Assembly: GCF_001659725.1 (NCBI RefSeq)
Contig: NZ_CP015922.1
Location: 868,001 to 932,000, forward strand
Reading direction: 5' to 3'
Length of the DNA stretch: 64,000 nt
Source of the DNA: Polynucleobacter wuianus
Lineage (GTDB): Bacteria; Pseudomonadota; Gammaproteobacteria; Burkholderiales; Burkholderiaceae
Below, one piece after another: positions 28,989 through 40,146 of the stretch. Position 1 is the first letter of the stretch; every line of letters begins with the position of its first letter. Under the pieces are notes generated by a model. The model did not search any database, was not told the DNA's origin, and worked only from the letters and a program-made list of their open reading frames with translations. The position numbers and the translations under genes were made by a program.

Positions 28989-29471
28989 ATGGCATTAGAA
29001 GGCGTTCTGAAAGAAGGATTTGTTACCACTACTGCAGACCAGTTAATTAACTGGACTCGTAATGGTTCTTTATGGCCAATGACTTTTGGTTTGGCCTGCT
29101 GTGCAGTTGAAATGATGCATGCGGGAGCTTCCCGTTATGACTTAGACCGTTTTGGTGTGGTCTTCCGTCCATCCCCGCGTCAATCTGATTTGATGATTGT
29201 GGCCGGTACTCTGTGCAACAAGATGGCTCCTGCCTTGCGTAAGGTCTATGACCAAATGCCAGAACCACGTTGGGTTATTTCCATGGGTTCCTGTGCTAAT
29301 GGCGGTGGTTATTACCATAACTCCTATTCAGTTGTTCGCGGTTGTGACCGCATCGTGCCAGTAGATATTTACGTTCCTGGTTGTCCTCCTACTGCGGAAG
29401 CGTTGATCTACGGAATTATTCAGCTGCAATCCAAGATTGCTCGCACCAGCACTATCGCGCGGAAGGCCTAA
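28989..29471 (+). CDS. nuoB: NADH-quinone oxidoreductase subunit B
   Basis: Peripheral-arm subunit carrying the terminal [4Fe-4S] cluster N2, next to the quinone site. The ligands are visible: Cys37 and Cys38 ([10 protein letters not shown]), Cys102 (GSCANGG) and Cys132 (PGCPPT). 160 residues from ATG 28989. A longer in-frame start at 28863 overlaps nuoA and is not used. Confidence 0.96.
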
Positions 29472-29474
29472 GCA

Positions 29475-30074
29475 ATGTCAGATCGTTTAGTTCAACTAGC
29501 CGCTAACCTCGAGAAGGTTCTCGGTAAGCGCATTCAGTCCGTTGAGATTGCTTTAGGGGAGGTGACTGTTGTTGTCAATGCAGATACTTATCTCGAATCA
29601 GCTTTGTTGTTGCGTGATGATCCATCGCTTGCCTTTGAACAGTTGATTGATTTGTGTGGCGTTGACTATCAAGACTTCCGTGAAGGCGCTTGGAGTGGTC
29701 AGCGCTTTGGTGTTGTAAGCCATTTGCTCTCACTTGAGCATAACTGGCGTTTGCGTGTGCGGGTATTTGCACCAGACAATAGCTATCCATTGGTAGCCTC
29801 TATTACTCCCGTCTGGAATTCTGCTAACTGGTTTGAACGCGAAGCGTTTGACCTTTACGGCATTATTTTTGAAGGCCATGAAGACTTACGTCGTATCTTG
29901 ACCGACTACGGCTTTATTGGTCATCCATTCAGAAAAGATTTCCCAATCAGCGGCAATGTAGAGATGCGCTATGACCCAGAGCTCAAGCGCGTTGTCTACC
30001 AGCCTGTCACGATTGAGGCGCGTGAGATTACTCCACGTATCGTTCGCGAAGAACAGTACGGAGGCCCAGTTTAA
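29475..30074 (+). CDS. nuoC: NADH-quinone oxidoreductase subunit C
   Basis: 30-kDa-type subunit of the peripheral arm. 199 residues with the conserved stretch [29 protein letters not shown] split over residues about 118-146, then [10 protein letters not shown]. It is a stand-alone gene, unlike the fused nuoCD of enterobacteria. Three bases separate it from nuoB and from nuoD. Confidence 0.95.
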   Translation: MSDRLVQLAANLEKVLGKRIQSVEIALGEVTVVVNADTYLESALLLRDDPSLAFEQLIDLCGVDYQDFREGAWSGQRFGVVSHLLSLEHNWRLRVRVFAPDNSYPLVASITPVWNSANWFEREAFDLYGIIFEGHEDLRRILTDYGFIGHPFRKDFPISGNVEMRYDPELKRVVYQPVTIEAREITPRIVREEQYGGPV

Positions 30075-30077
30075 GTC

Positions 30078-31331
30078 ATGGCACAAATTAAGAACTACAC
30101 CCTCAATTTCGGTCCTCAGCATCCTGCGGCACACGGCGTATTGCGCTTAGTGCTGGAGTTGGATGGTGAAGTTATACAGCGCGCTGATCCGCATATTGGT
30201 CTGTTGCATCGTGCAACTGAGAAGCTGGCCGAGACTCGTACTTGGATTCAAAACGTTCCTTATATGGATCGCTTGGACTATGTGTCCATGATGTCCAATG
30301 AGCATGCTTATGTCATGGCTATTGAAAAGTTATTACAAGTCGATGTTCCATTGCGCGCTCAATACATCCGTGTCATGTACGATGAGCTCACGCGTTTATT
30401 GAATCACTTGCTTTGGATTGGTTGTCACGGTCTTGACGTTGGTGCGATGGCAGTTTTCCTGTACGCCTTCCGCGATCGTGAAGATATTTTTGATATGTAC
30501 GAAGCGGTATCAGGCGCTCGTATGCACGCAGCTTACTATCGCCCAGGTGGTGTGTATCGTGACTTGCCTGATCAAATGGCTCAGTACGATAAGTCTAAGA
30601 TTCGCAGCGCTTCCGCTGTGAAGCGTTTGAATGAAAACCGTAGCGGGACATTGCTAGATTTCATTGAGCAATTTACGAATGGCTTTGATGCAAACGTTGA
30701 TGAATATTGCAACTTACTTACCGACAACCGTATTTGGAAGCAACGTTTAGTCAATATCGGTATCGTGACTCCCGAGCGCGCCTTGCAACTCGGCTTTACT
30801 GGCCCAATGTTACGTGGTTCAGGTATCGAGTGGGATTTGCGTAAGAAACAGCCATACGAAGTCTATGACCGACTCGACTTTGATATTCCAGTAGGCGTTA
30901 ATGGCGATTCATACGATCGTTATTTAGTGCGCATGGAAGAGATGCGTCAATCCAATCGCATTATCAAGCAATGTGTTGCTTGGTTAAAGGCAAATCCAGG
31001 CCCTGTCATGAGTGACAACCATAAGGTTGCTCCACCGAAGCGTGTGGATATGAAGACTAATATGGAAGAATTGATTCATCACTTCAAATTATTTACAGAA
31101 GGTATTCACGTTCCCGATGGGGAGGCTTACTCAGCCGTTGAGCATCCAAAAGGTGAGTTTGGCATTTACTTAATTTCTGATGGTGCTAACAAGCCATACC
31201 GCATGAAGATTCGTGCTCCAGGATTTGTGCATCTTTCCGCAATGGATGAGATGTCACGTGGCCATATGTTGGCTGATGCCGTAACCATTATTGGTACACA
31301 GGATATTGTGTTCGGGGAGATTGACCGCTAA
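30078..31331 (+). CDS. nuoD: NADH-quinone oxidoreductase subunit D
   Basis: 49-kDa-type subunit forming the quinone-binding cavity with NuoB. 417 residues. Conserved features are [15 protein letters not shown] near the N-terminus (the loop whose His takes part in quinone chemistry), [27 protein letters not shown] and the C-terminal [19 protein letters not shown] end. Separate from nuoC. Confidence 0.96.
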   Translation: MAQIKNYTLNFGPQHPAAHGVLRLVLELDGEVIQRADPHIGLLHRATEKLAETRTWIQNVPYMDRLDYVSMMSNEHAYVMAIEKLLQVDVPLRAQYIRVMYDELTRLLNHLLWIGCHGLDVGAMAVFLYAFRDREDIFDMYEAVSGARMHAAYYRPGGVYRDLPDQMAQYDKSKIRSASAVKRLNENRSGTLLDFIEQFTNGFDANVDEYCNLLTDNRIWKQRLVNIGIVTPERALQLGFTGPMLRGSGIEWDLRKKQPYEVYDRLDFDIPVGVNGDSYDRYLVRMEEMRQSNRIIKQCVAWLKANPGPVMSDNHKVAPPKRVDMKTNMEELIHHFKLFTEGIHVPDGEAYSAVEHPKGEFGIYLISDGANKPYRMKIRAPGFVHLSAMDEMSRGHMLADAVTIIGTQDIVFGEIDR

Positions 31332-31354
31332 TTAAGCGTGCCAAGGATTATTTA

Positions 31355-31861
31355 ATGACAACAACTCTTCAACTATCCGACAAAACGCTGGCTGATATTG
31401 CCCGTAACGTCGCTAAGTATCCACCAGAGCAAAAGCAGTCTGCTGTGATGGCTTCATTGATTGCCGCTCAGACTGAAGTCGGTTGGGTTTCACCAGAAGT
31501 GATCGCTACCGTAGCGCAAATTTTAGAAATGCCTACGATCGCAGTTGAGGAAGTAGCAACTTTCTACAACATGTACAACACCAAACCCATCGGTAAGTAT
31601 AAGTTAGTCATCTGCACAAACTTGCCATGCCAATTAACTCATGGCGAAACTGCAGCAACTTACTTAAAAGAAACCTTGGGTATAGGCTACAACGAAACTA
31701 CTCCATGTGGCACCTTTACTTTAAAAGAGGGTGAGTGCATGGGTGCATGCGGCGATTCACCAGTAATGCTGGTGAATGACAAGCGCATGTGTAGCTTTAT
31801 GAGTAAAGAAAAGATTGACGCTCTATTAAATGAGCTACGTGCAGAAGGGAAAGTAGCATGA
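31355..31861 (+). CDS. nuoE: NADH-quinone oxidoreductase subunit E
   Basis: 24-kDa-type thioredoxin-fold subunit with [2Fe-2S] cluster N1a in the NADH module. The four Cys ligands lie in CTNLPC and [10 protein letters not shown], the second pair three residues apart. 168 residues. Its stop overlaps the nuoF start by 4 bases (ATGA). Confidence 0.95.
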   Translation: MTTTLQLSDKTLADIARNVAKYPPEQKQSAVMASLIAAQTEVGWVSPEVIATVAQILEMPTIAVEEVATFYNMYNTKPIGKYKLVICTNLPCQLTHGETAATYLKETLGIGYNETTPCGTFTLKEGECMGACGDSPVMLVNDKRMCSFMSKEKIDALLNELRAEGKVA

Positions 31862-33156
31862 CCAGCTTGCACGATCGCCACATTAAGCCTTTGATCCTTG
31901 CAGGATTGAATGGTGATAACTGGCGTTTAAAAGATTACGAGAGCCGTGGTGGTTATCAACAGTTACGTCGTTTGATTAATGACAAGGTTGCGCCAGATGC
32001 CATCATCGCTGAATTAAAGGCTTCATCACTGCGTGGTCGTGGTGGTGCAGGCTTCCCAACGGGATTGAAGTGGAGCTTCATGCCACGCCAATTTCCAGGT
32101 CAAAAATATTTAGTTTGTAATAGTGACGAAGGTGAGCCTGGTACGTTTAAAGACCGTGACATCATGCGTTACAACCCACATGCTTTGATTGAAGGCATGA
32201 TCATTGGTGCATACACCATGGGTATTACGACAGGCTATAACTACATTCACGGCGAAATATGGGAAGTGTATTCTCGCTTTGAAGAAGCCCTGGAAGAAGC
32301 ACGTGCTTCTGGTTACTTGGGCGACAAAATTTTAGGCAGTGATTTCTCATTCCAATTGCATGCAGCTCCAGGCTGGGGTGCATATATCTGTGGTGAAGAA
32401 ACTGCTTTGCTTGAATCTTTAGAGGGCAAAAAAGGTCAGCCACGCTTTAAGCCACCTTTTCCCGCAAGTTTTGGTTTGTATGGCAAACCAACCACGATTA
32501 ATAACACTGAAACATTTGCTGCTGTGCCATTTGTATTGGCAATTGGCGGTCAAGCCTATTTAGATCTTGGCAAGCCAAACAATGGCGGTACTAAGATTTT
32601 CTCAGTATCCGGTGACGTAGTGCATCCAGGAAACTATGAGATTCCATTAGGTACACCATTTGCTGAGCTCTTAAAGCTTGCTGGTGGAATGCGTGATGGT
32701 AAGTCGATTAAGGCTGTTATACCTGGCGGTTCATCTGCTCCTGTTATTCCTGGTGCACAGATGATGGATCTGACCATGGATTACGACAGTATCGCTAAAG
32801 CAGGTTCGATGTTAGGTTCTGGTGCGGTCATCGTCATGAATGAAACCCGCTGTATGGTTCGCGCACTCGAGCGCCTTTCTTATTTCTATCACGAAGAATC
32901 TTGTGGTCAATGTACCCCATGCCGCGAAGGTACTGGCTGGCTATGGCGCATTGTTCACCGCATTGAACACGGTCAAGGTCGCCCTGAAGATTTAGATTTG
33001 CTCAACGATGTAGCGGCCAATATTCAAGGTCGCACGATTTGTGCATTGGGTGATGCAGCTGCGATGCCAGTACGTGGCATGTTGAAGCATTACATGGATG
33101 AATTTGCGTATCACGTAGAACATAAGCGCTGCTTAGATTCTGCAAAACCTTTATAA
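31858..33156 (+). CDS. nuoF: NADH-quinone oxidoreductase subunit F
   Basis: 51-kDa-type subunit binding NADH, FMN and [4Fe-4S] cluster N3. The NADH/FMN Gly-rich motif is [15 protein letters not shown] (about residue 58) and [13 protein letters not shown] follows. The N3 ligands are in [15 protein letters not shown] (about 350), with the fourth Cys in [14 protein letters not shown]. 432 residues, translationally coupled to nuoE. Confidence 0.96.
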   Translation: MTSLHDRHIKPLILAGLNGDNWRLKDYESRGGYQQLRRLINDKVAPDAIIAELKASSLRGRGGAGFPTGLKWSFMPRQFPGQKYLVCNSDEGEPGTFKDRDIMRYNPHALIEGMIIGAYTMGITTGYNYIHGEIWEVYSRFEEALEEARASGYLGDKILGSDFSFQLHAAPGWGAYICGEETALLESLEGKKGQPRFKPPFPASFGLYGKPTTINNTETFAAVPFVLAIGGQAYLDLGKPNNGGTKIFSVSGDVVHPGNYEIPLGTPFAELLKLAGGMRDGKSIKAVIPGGSSAPVIPGAQMMDLTMDYDSIAKAGSMLGSGAVIVMNETRCMVRALERLSYFYHEESCGQCTPCREGTGWLWRIVHRIEHGQGRPEDLDLLNDVAANIQGRTICALGDAAAMPVRGMLKHYMDEFAYHVEHKRCLDSAKPL

Positions 33157-33187
33157 GTTATTGAGCACGGGACATCTTAAAGTGAGC

Positions 33188-35503
33188 ATGGTAGAAATCG
33201 AATTAGATGGTAAGACGGTAGAAGTTCCGCAAGGTTCGATGGTGATGCACGCCGCGAACAAGTTGGGCACTTACGTTCCGCATTTCTGCTATCACAAGAA
33301 GTTATCCATCGCAGCAAACTGTCGTATGTGTCTGGTTGAGGTGGAAAAGGCGCCCAAACCTTTGCCAGCCTGTGCAACACCAGTAACCCAAGGTATGAAG
33401 GTGTTTACGCATTCGGCTAAAGCGGTTGAAGCACAGCGCTCAGTCATGGAGTTCTTGCTGATTAACCACCCATTGGATTGCCCAATTTGCGACCAAGGCG
33501 GCGAGTGCCAATTACAGGACTTAGCAGTGGGTTACGGAAAATCGAATTCACGCTACGACGAAGAGAAGCGTGTTGTCTTCCATAAAAATGTGGGTCCACT
33601 CATCTCAATGCAAGAGATGAGTCGTTGTATTCACTGCACTCGCTGTGTCCGTTTCGGTCAAGAAGTTGCTGGTGTTATGGAGCTTGGCATGATTAACCGT
33701 GGCGAGCATTCTGAAATCACCACATTCGTTGGTCAAACCGTGGATTCAGAGTTATCTGGAAATATGATTGATTTATGTCCAGTGGGTGCATTAACAAGCA
33801 AGCCATTCCGTTACGAAGCTCGAACATGGGAATTGGGACGCAAGCGTTCCGTAAGTCCGCACGACAGCTTAGGTGCAAATACAACTGTACAAACTAAAGC
33901 TAACAAAGTAATGCGTGTAGTTGCTTTGGACAATGAAGAGATCAACGAGTGTTGGATTAGCGATCGTGATCGCTTTGCATATGAAGGCTTGAATAGTAAA
34001 GACCGCATCACTACACCAATGGTGAAGCAGGGCGGCCAATGGCTGGAAACGGATTGGCAATCGGCCTTGGATTATGTTGCCCACTCATTGAAGACTATTT
34101 CCTCTGAGAGTGGTCCGCAGTCTATTGGTGCATTAGCTCATCCAATCTCTAGCACTGAAGAATTACACCTCTTACAAAAGATCGTTCGTGGCTTAGGCTC
34201 AAACCAGGTAGAGACCCGTTTACGTCAAACTGATATTGCTGGTGCAGCAACTGCTCCTTGGTTGGGCATGCCTATTGCTAAGTTGAGTACTTTGGATCGC
34301 GCACTAGTCATCGGTAGCTTCTTGCGTAAGGATCAACCAGTCCTGGCAGCGCGCTTGCGCACTGCCACCAAACGTGGTCTCCAAGTTTCTCGTGTTGATG
34401 CAGGTGGTGATGATTGGTTAATTACAGCTACTGGAATTGCTGCTGCTCCTAGTGCATGGCTCAATGCTTTGAGTGAAGTTGCTTTGGCAATAGCAAAAGC
34501 GAAATCTGTTTCTGCTCCTGTCGGAACTTTTAATTTACCTGTGTCTGCACCAGCACAAAAGATTGCGGACAGCTTGCTCTCAGGCTCTACTGCAGCAGTA
34601 TTGATTGGTTCAGCCGCTATTGCGCATCCCCATTCATCTGATTTGCATGTCTTGGCACAATTTATTGCTGAGCAAACTGGTGCAACCTTAGGCTTCTTAC
34701 CAGTAGGTGGCAATGCAGTTGGTGCATCTTTAGTAAATGCCAATGGCGCTGGTATTGAATCAGTATTGTCGGGCGATCGTCGTGCCGTCCTATTGATGAA
34801 CATCGAGCCAGATTCTGATCTGCCTAATCCAGAGCAAGCACGCGCCGCTTTGGCAATGGCAAATACGGTAATTGCTTTGAGTGCGTACAAGTCAGCTGAC
34901 TTGCTTGAAGTTGCAGATGTTATTCTGCCCATCACACCGTTTACTGAGACAGTATCTACATTTGTCAATGCTGAAGGTAGGGCGCAAACTATCCAGCCAG
35001 CAGTGAAGCCTTTGGCTGATTCACGTCCAGCGTGGAAAGTCTTGCGGGTACTTGGTGGGCTGTTGAATTTGGATGGTTTCCTCTATAACTTACCAGAAGA
35101 AGTGCTTGGTGAGGCTTTGGGTGATAACTACTGCACACGATTGAACAATCAATCTGCTGCTAATTCTGTAGCCAATGGAACCGTGGCCCCATTAAATGGT
35201 CTCGAGCGTTTGTCTGATGTGAATATCTATGCTGGTGATCAAATTGTGCGCCGCTCATCTGCATTGCAATTAACTCGTGATGCAAAACGGGGTAATCAAG
35301 TCGGACTAGGTCAGAAACTCTTTAATGCGCTTGGCTTGAAAGAGGGCGATGCTGTGCAAGTAAGTCAGGGCAATCATTCTGTTGCTTTACCAGCCACTCT
35401 TGAAGTGAATTTAGCAGAAGGTGCCGTGAGAATTTCTGCAGGCACTGTGGCCAGTGCCAAACTAGGATCTATGTTTGGTCCTGTAACTGTTATCAAGACA
35501 TAA
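33188..35503 (+). CDS. nuoG: NADH-quinone oxidoreductase subunit G
   Basis: 75-kDa-type subunit. The N-terminal ferredoxin domain (N1b, CxxC motif [10 protein letters not shown]) is followed by a His/Cys [4Fe-4S] site ([18 protein letters not shown]) and the [16 protein letters not shown] cluster. A molybdopterin-oxidoreductase-like C-terminal domain with no evident cofactor role follows, as usual for complex I. About 771 residues. Starts are ambiguous: ATG 33188 matches family N-termini (MVEIELDG), GTG 33182 has GGGA nine bases upstream, and TTG 33161 is least likely. Confidence 0.93.
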   Translation: MVEIELDGKTVEVPQGSMVMHAANKLGTYVPHFCYHKKLSIAANCRMCLVEVEKAPKPLPACATPVTQGMKVFTHSAKAVEAQRSVMEFLLINHPLDCPICDQGGECQLQDLAVGYGKSNSRYDEEKRVVFHKNVGPLISMQEMSRCIHCTRCVRFGQEVAGVMELGMINRGEHSEITTFVGQTVDSELSGNMIDLCPVGALTSKPFRYEARTWELGRKRSVSPHDSLGANTTVQTKANKVMRVVALDNEEINECWISDRDRFAYEGLNSKDRITTPMVKQGGQWLETDWQSALDYVAHSLKTISSESGPQSIGALAHPISSTEELHLLQKIVRGLGSNQVETRLRQTDIAGAATAPWLGMPIAKLSTLDRALVIGSFLRKDQPVLAARLRTATKRGLQVSRVDAGGDDWLITATGIAAAPSAWLNALSEVALAIAKAKSVSAPVGTFNLPVSAPAQKIADSLLSGSTAAVLIGSAAIAHPHSSDLHVLAQFIAEQTGATLGFLPVGGNAVGASLVNANGAGIESVLSGDRRAVLLMNIEPDSDLPNPEQARAALAMANTVIALSAYKSADLLEVADVILPITPFTETVSTFVNAEGRAQTIQPAVKPLADSRPAWKVLRVLGGLLNLDGFLYNLPEEVLGEALGDNYCTRLNNQSAANSVANGTVAPLNGLERLSDVNIYAGDQIVRRSSALQLTRDAKRGNQVGLGQKLFNALGLKEGDAVQVSQGNHSVALPATLEVNLAEGAVRISAGTVASAKLGSMFGPVTVIKT

Positions 35504-35511
35504 GGGGCGAG

Positions 35512-36585
35512 ATGGATAATTTCTTGAACCTCATTACGACTCAAGGCGAGGCTATCTTTGGCTCCCTGTGGCCGCTTGTTTGGGCTTTAGTCCGTATTGT
35601 CATTATTGTGCTGCCAATGTTTGGTTGTGTGGCTTACTTGACGCTCTGGGAGCGGAAGTTAATTGGTTGGATGCACATTCGTCTTGGACCAAACCGTGTT
35701 GGTCCTTTGGGCTTGCTTCAACCCATTGCTGATGCATTAAAGCTCTTGATGAAGGAGATCATCTCCCCAGCGCAAGCAAGCAAAGTGCTGTATTTCATTG
35801 CGCCGATTATGGTGATCATGCCTGCATTTGCAGCATGGGCAGTAATTCCATTCCAGGCAAAAATGGTGTTGGCTGATGTTAATGCTGGCCTTTTGTACAT
35901 CATGGCGATTTCATCGATTGGTGTGTACGGCGTAATTCTTGCGGGATGGTCGTCCAACTCTAAATATCCATTTCTTGGCGCAATGCGCGCATCGGCTCAA
36001 ATGATTTCTTATGAAATCGCTATGGGCTTTGCATTGGTCACCGTATTGATAACTTCAGGCTCTTTGAACTTAAGCGCGATTGTGGCTTCTCAGGAGCATG
36101 GTTATTTCGCACATATGGGTTTGAACTTCCTATCCTGGAATTGGTTACCACTGCTACCAATGTTCTTGATCTATTTCATTTCAGGTGTTGCTGAGACAAA
36201 CCGTCATCCATTTGATGTGGTGGAAGGCGAGTCTGAGATTGTTGCAGGACACATGGTTGAGTATTCAGGAATGTCGTTTGCAATGTTCTTCTTGGCTGAA
36301 TACGCCAACATGATTTTGATCGCTGCTGTTGCCTCCATCATGTTCTTGGGTGGATGGTTGCCCATTGTCGATTTGCCTATCTTTCGCGACATTCCAGGTT
36401 TCTTCTGGCTATTTGGCAAAACATTCTTCCTGTTATCTTGTGTGATCTGGTTGCGTGCTACATTGCCACGCTACCGTTACGACCAGATTATGCGCTTGGG
36501 CTGGAAGATCTTTATCCCCATCTCAGTCTTCTGGGTGGTTGTTATCGGCGCTTGGGTCGTATCCCCATGGAATATCTGGAAATAA
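35512..36585 (+). CDS. nuoH: NADH-quinone oxidoreductase subunit H
   Basis: Membrane subunit (ND1-type) at the junction of the two arms, forming the quinone entry channel. 357 residues, about eight membrane spans, with [19 protein letters not shown] and the loop [19 protein letters not shown] carrying the conserved acidic residues. A GGGGCGAG site precedes the ATG. Confidence 0.96.
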   Translation: MDNFLNLITTQGEAIFGSLWPLVWALVRIVIIVLPMFGCVAYLTLWERKLIGWMHIRLGPNRVGPLGLLQPIADALKLLMKEIISPAQASKVLYFIAPIMVIMPAFAAWAVIPFQAKMVLADVNAGLLYIMAISSIGVYGVILAGWSSNSKYPFLGAMRASAQMISYEIAMGFALVTVLITSGSLNLSAIVASQEHGYFAHMGLNFLSWNWLPLLPMFLIYFISGVAETNRHPFDVVEGESEIVAGHMVEYSGMSFAMFFLAEYANMILIAAVASIMFLGGWLPIVDLPIFRDIPGFFWLFGKTFFLLSCVIWLRATLPRYRYDQIMRLGWKIFIPISVFWVVVIGAWVVSPWNIWK

Positions 36586-36596
36586 GTTGATCAATC

Positions 36597-37088
36597 ATGT
36601 TTAAGAAAATTTCCCAATTCCTCGATAGCTTGATGCTTAAAGACATCTTGACAGGTATGTCGATTACTGGTCGATATCTCTTTAAGCCAAAAATCACCGT
36701 TCAATACCCTGATGAGAAGACGCCGTTATCAAGTCGATTCCGCGGCTTGCACGCTTTGCGCCGCTATGAAAATGGTGAAGAGCGTTGCATCGGTTGCAAA
36801 TTATGTGAGGCAGTATGCCCAGCATATGCAATCACCATTGAGACAGCAGAGCGTGATGACGGTACGCGTCGTACATCCCGTTATGACATCGACTTAACGA
36901 AGTGTATTTTCTGTGGTTTCTGTGAAGAAGCTTGTCCGGTTGATGCTATCGTTGAAACGAATATTTTTGAGTATTTCGGTGATAAGCGTGGCGATCTGTA
37001 CTTTACTAAAGAAATGCTTTTGGCTGTTGGCGATAAGTACGAAAAAGATATTGCCGCTAATCGTGCTGCTGACGCACCTTATCGTTAA
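36597..37088 (+). CDS. nuoI: NADH-quinone oxidoreductase subunit I
   Basis: Ferredoxin-like subunit with two [4Fe-4S] clusters (N6a, N6b), passing electrons to NuoB. Both motifs are intact: [15 protein letters not shown] (about residue 61) and [15 protein letters not shown] (about 102). 163 residues, with an amphipathic N-terminal helix that rests on the membrane. Confidence 0.96.
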   Translation: MFKKISQFLDSLMLKDILTGMSITGRYLFKPKITVQYPDEKTPLSSRFRGLHALRRYENGEERCIGCKLCEAVCPAYAITIETAERDDGTRRTSRYDIDLTKCIFCGFCEEACPVDAIVETNIFEYFGDKRGDLYFTKEMLLAVGDKYEKDIAANRAADAPYR

Positions 37089-37109
37089 TCGAATAGAGCA
37101 CAAATTATT

Positions 37110-37757
37110 ATGACATTCGATCCATCTACATTATTCGCTGTTTTCTTCTACGGCTTTGCAGGCTTGTTAGTGATTTCTGCATTGCGCGTGATAACGGCTC
37201 GCAATCCTGTGCATGCAGCACTATTCTTGGTTCTAGCTTTCTTCTGCGCCTCTGGCTTGTGGATGTTGCTCAAAGCAGAATTCTTAAGCCTCGCATTGAT
37301 TTTGGTTTATGTTGGCGCTGTGATGGTTCTATTCTTATTCGTAGTGATGATGCTCGACTTAGATCTTGAGCATCTTCGCCGTGATTTCAAGAAATTTCTG
37401 CCTGTCGCCTTCTTAATGGGTGCTGTGATTGTTCTTGAATTATCGATCGTGATTATTCGTAGTTTTATCGGAACTAACGCGCCAGTACAACCGATGCCAG
37501 AAGAAGTAATGGCAAATAATACCCAAGCTTTGGGCATGTTAATTTTTGGTGAATATGTTTATGCCTTTGAAGTTGCCGGTGTGATCTTGTTAGTAGCGAT
37601 CATTGCTGCAGTCGCTTTGACACTGCGTAATCGCAAAGACTCAAAATCACAGAATATTCATGAGCAAGTAAATGTGGTAGCGGCTGATCGGATGCGTATC
37701 GTGAAGATGGGCTCTGATATGGCTGCAAAGCAAGATGCTAGGGGAGAAAAGAAATGA
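37110..37757 (+). CDS. nuoJ: NADH-quinone oxidoreductase subunit J
   Basis: Membrane subunit (ND6-type). 215 residues with five hydrophobic segments and the conserved [27 protein letters not shown] region, which holds the pi-bulge helix linked to coupling (about residues 54-80). The hydrophilic C-terminal tail is charged. Stop overlaps the nuoK start. Confidence 0.94.
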   Translation: MTFDPSTLFAVFFYGFAGLLVISALRVITARNPVHAALFLVLAFFCASGLWMLLKAEFLSLALILVYVGAVMVLFLFVVMMLDLDLEHLRRDFKKFLPVAFLMGAVIVLELSIVIIRSFIGTNAPVQPMPEEVMANNTQALGMLIFGEYVYAFEVAGVILLVAIIAAVALTLRNRKDSKSQNIHEQVNVVAADRMRIVKMGSDMAAKQDARGEKK

Positions 37758-38065
37758 TGAACATCACTCTAGCTCACTACTTAGTGCTTAGCGCGATCTT
37801 GTTCGCAACGAGCGTTATCGGTATTTTCTTGAATCGTAAGAATGTCATCGTGCTTTTAATGGCAATCGAATTGATGCTTCTCTCAGTCAATATGAACTTT
37901 GTTGCCTTTTCACATTATTTGGGTGACATGGCAGGTCAAGTATTCGTATTCTTTATTTTGACTGTGGCAGCTGCTGAAGCGGCTATCGGCTTGGCAATCT
38001 TAGTTGTGCTCTTCCGTAAGGTTGACACGATTAACGCCGAAGATCTTGACCACCTTAAAGGCTAG
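37754..38065 (+). CDS. nuoK: NADH-quinone oxidoreductase subunit K
   Basis: Membrane subunit (ND4L-type), 103 residues, three transmembrane helices. Two buried Glu residues needed for proton transfer are visible in [11 protein letters not shown] and [14 protein letters not shown] at 37754 and 37757 are adjacent; GGGGAG (37741-37746) favours the first. It overlaps nuoJ by 4 bases. Confidence 0.95.
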   Translation: MMNITLAHYLVLSAILFATSVIGIFLNRKNVIVLLMAIELMLLSVNMNFVAFSHYLGDMAGQVFVFFILTVAAAEAAIGLAILVVLFRKVDTINAEDLDHLKG

Positions 38066-38067
38066 TC

Positions 38068-40122
38068 ATGCAATTGACCTTAAATATTCCTGTTCTCTGT
38101 GCCATTCCATTGGCGCCATTGGTGGGCTCAATCATTGCTGGCTTCTTTGGCACCAAATTAGGTGGTAACCGCATTGGTCATGGAGCAAGCCAATTTGTGA
38201 CCATCTTGGGTGTAACTATTGCCTTCGTTTTATCTTGCAATGTGTTATCCCAGGTAATGGATGGCTTCTATTTCAACGGTACCGTATATCGTTGGATGCA
38301 ACTAGGTGAGCTCAATTTAGATATTGGCTTCTTAATTGATCCATTAACAGCAACCATGATGTGTGTAGTGACCTTTGTGTCGCTAATGGTTCATATTTAC
38401 ACGATTGGCTATATGCATGGTGAAGAAGGCTATAACCGCTTCTTCTCATACATCTCATTGTTTACTTTTGCCATGTTGATGTTGGTAATGAGTAACAACC
38501 TTTTGCAGCTTTTCTTTGGTTGGGAAGCGGTGGGTGTGGTGTCCTATTTATTGATTGGCTTCTACTTCGAGCGTCAATCGGCAGTGTTTGCCAATATGAA
38601 AGCCTTCTTAGTTAACCGTGTTGGTGACTTTGGCTTCATCCTAGGTATTGGTCTATTGCTAGCAAGCACAGGGTCTATGCAATATGACGTGATCTTCTCG
38701 CAAAATGCTGCGTTGGCAGCACAAACTTTGCCAGGGACAAGTTGGAACCTGGTAACAGTGGCATGCATTTGTTTGTTTATTGGCGCCATGGGTAAATCAG
38801 CGCAATTCCCATTGCATGTATGGCTTCCAGATTCCATGGAAGGTCCAACCCCTATTTCTGCATTGATTCACGCAGCAACCATGGTTACAGCTGGCATCTT
38901 TATGGTGTCACGGATGTCACCGCTATTTGAGCTCTCAGATGTTGCTTTGAGCTTTATCTTGGTAATTGGCTCAATTACAGCCTTATTCATGGGTTTCTTG
39001 GGCATCGTACAAAACGATATCAAGCGTGTAGTTGCTTATTCAACATTGTCTCAATTGGGTTACATGACTGTTGCCTTGGGTGTATCCGCTTACCCAGTAG
39101 CAATTTTTCACTTGATGACGCATGCATTCTTTAAGGCACTCTTGTTCCTTGCTGCCGGTAGCGTTATTTTGGGTATGCACCACGAGCAAGATATGCGCAA
39201 GATGGGTGGCTTGTGGAAATACATGCCAATAACTTGCCTAATGATGCTCTTGGGTAACTTGGCGTTAATTGGTACACCGTTCTTCTCCGGCTTTTACTCA
39301 AAAGATTCCATCATTGAGGCTGTTGCAGCAAGTCATATTCCTGGCTCAGGATTTGCTTACTTTGCAGTAATGGCAAGTGTATTTGTGACGGCTTTGTATT
39401 CTTTCCGACTGTATTTCTGGGTATTCCACGGCAAGGCCCGTTGGGGTCATGCAGATTCACATGATCACCATCATGATCATGCAGAGCAGGGCGATGATCA
39501 CGCCCACCATGGTTTAGCTCCCGGAGAGAAGCCACACGAGTCCCCATTGGTAGTGACTTTGCCATTGATTCTCTTAGCTATTCCCTCTGTGATTATTGGT
39601 TTCTACACAATTTCACCACTCTTGTTTGGTACTTACTTTGGGGATTCAATCTTTATCGATTTAGCTCGTCATCCCGTCATGAAGGAGCTTGAAGAAGAGT
39701 TTCATGGCCCAATAGCGATGGCAATTCATGCATTTACTTCGCCAGTATTAGGTCTCGTTTTACTTGGCGTGTTGACAGCGGCAATTGGTTATTTATGGGC
39801 TCCCAAATTACCAGCAAAATTTGCTGAGGCTTTTGCCCCTATTAAGAAACTTTTTGATAACAAGTACTACTTAGATGACTTAAACCAAGCAGTGTTTGCC
39901 AAGGGTCTGATCTGGATTGGAAGCTTCTTGTGGCATCGCGGCGATCAAAAAGTGATCGACGGTTTCTTTGTTAACGGCAGCGCACATTCAGTTGGACGCT
40001 TTGCTGGTGTCATTCGCCATTTGCAATCCGGTTATGTGTATCACTATGCTTTTGCAATGATTGCAGGCTTAGCGGTATTGTTGGCCTGGGTTTTGTATGC
40101 TTACCTGCCTTTTGTTAGATAG
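38068..40122 (+). CDS. nuoL: NADH-quinone oxidoreductase subunit L (His-rich loop)
   Basis: Large antiporter-like membrane subunit (ND5-type) with the long lateral helix. 684 residues. The conserved core includes FFGWEAVGVVSYLLIGFYF, MGKSAQFPLHVWLPDSMEGPTP (starting near 250) and HAFFKALLFLAAGSV. An unusual soluble loop at about residues 461-490 contains roughly ten His among Asp/Glu residues (for example HDHHHDHAEQGDDHAHH), suggesting metal or proton binding. Three bases after nuoK. Confidence 0.95.
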   Translation: MQLTLNIPVLCAIPLAPLVGSIIAGFFGTKLGGNRIGHGASQFVTILGVTIAFVLSCNVLSQVMDGFYFNGTVYRWMQLGELNLDIGFLIDPLTATMMCVVTFVSLMVHIYTIGYMHGEEGYNRFFSYISLFTFAMLMLVMSNNLLQLFFGWEAVGVVSYLLIGFYFERQSAVFANMKAFLVNRVGDFGFILGIGLLLASTGSMQYDVIFSQNAALAAQTLPGTSWNLVTVACICLFIGAMGKSAQFPLHVWLPDSMEGPTPISALIHAATMVTAGIFMVSRMSPLFELSDVALSFILVIGSITALFMGFLGIVQNDIKRVVAYSTLSQLGYMTVALGVSAYPVAIFHLMTHAFFKALLFLAAGSVILGMHHEQDMRKMGGLWKYMPITCLMMLLGNLALIGTPFFSGFYSKDSIIEAVAASHIPGSGFAYFAVMASVFVTALYSFRLYFWVFHGKARWGHADSHDHHHDHAEQGDDHAHHGLAPGEKPHESPLVVTLPLILLAIPSVIIGFYTISPLLFGTYFGDSIFIDLARHPVMKELEEEFHGPIAMAIHAFTSPVLGLVLLGVLTAAIGYLWAPKLPAKFAEAFAPIKKLFDNKYYLDDLNQAVFAKGLIWIGSFLWHRGDQKVIDGFFVNGSAHSVGRFAGVIRHLQSGYVYHYAFAMIAGLAVLLAWVLYAYLPFVR

Positions 40123-40146
40123 GCCTTTGTTACTTAAGAAGCCACT

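Noticed and set aside
34333..34968. 211-codon minus-strand frame inside nuoG
   Set aside because: Antisense to well-conserved nuoG codons, no family motif, low-complexity Ala/Ser/Thr content as expected for a shadow frame.
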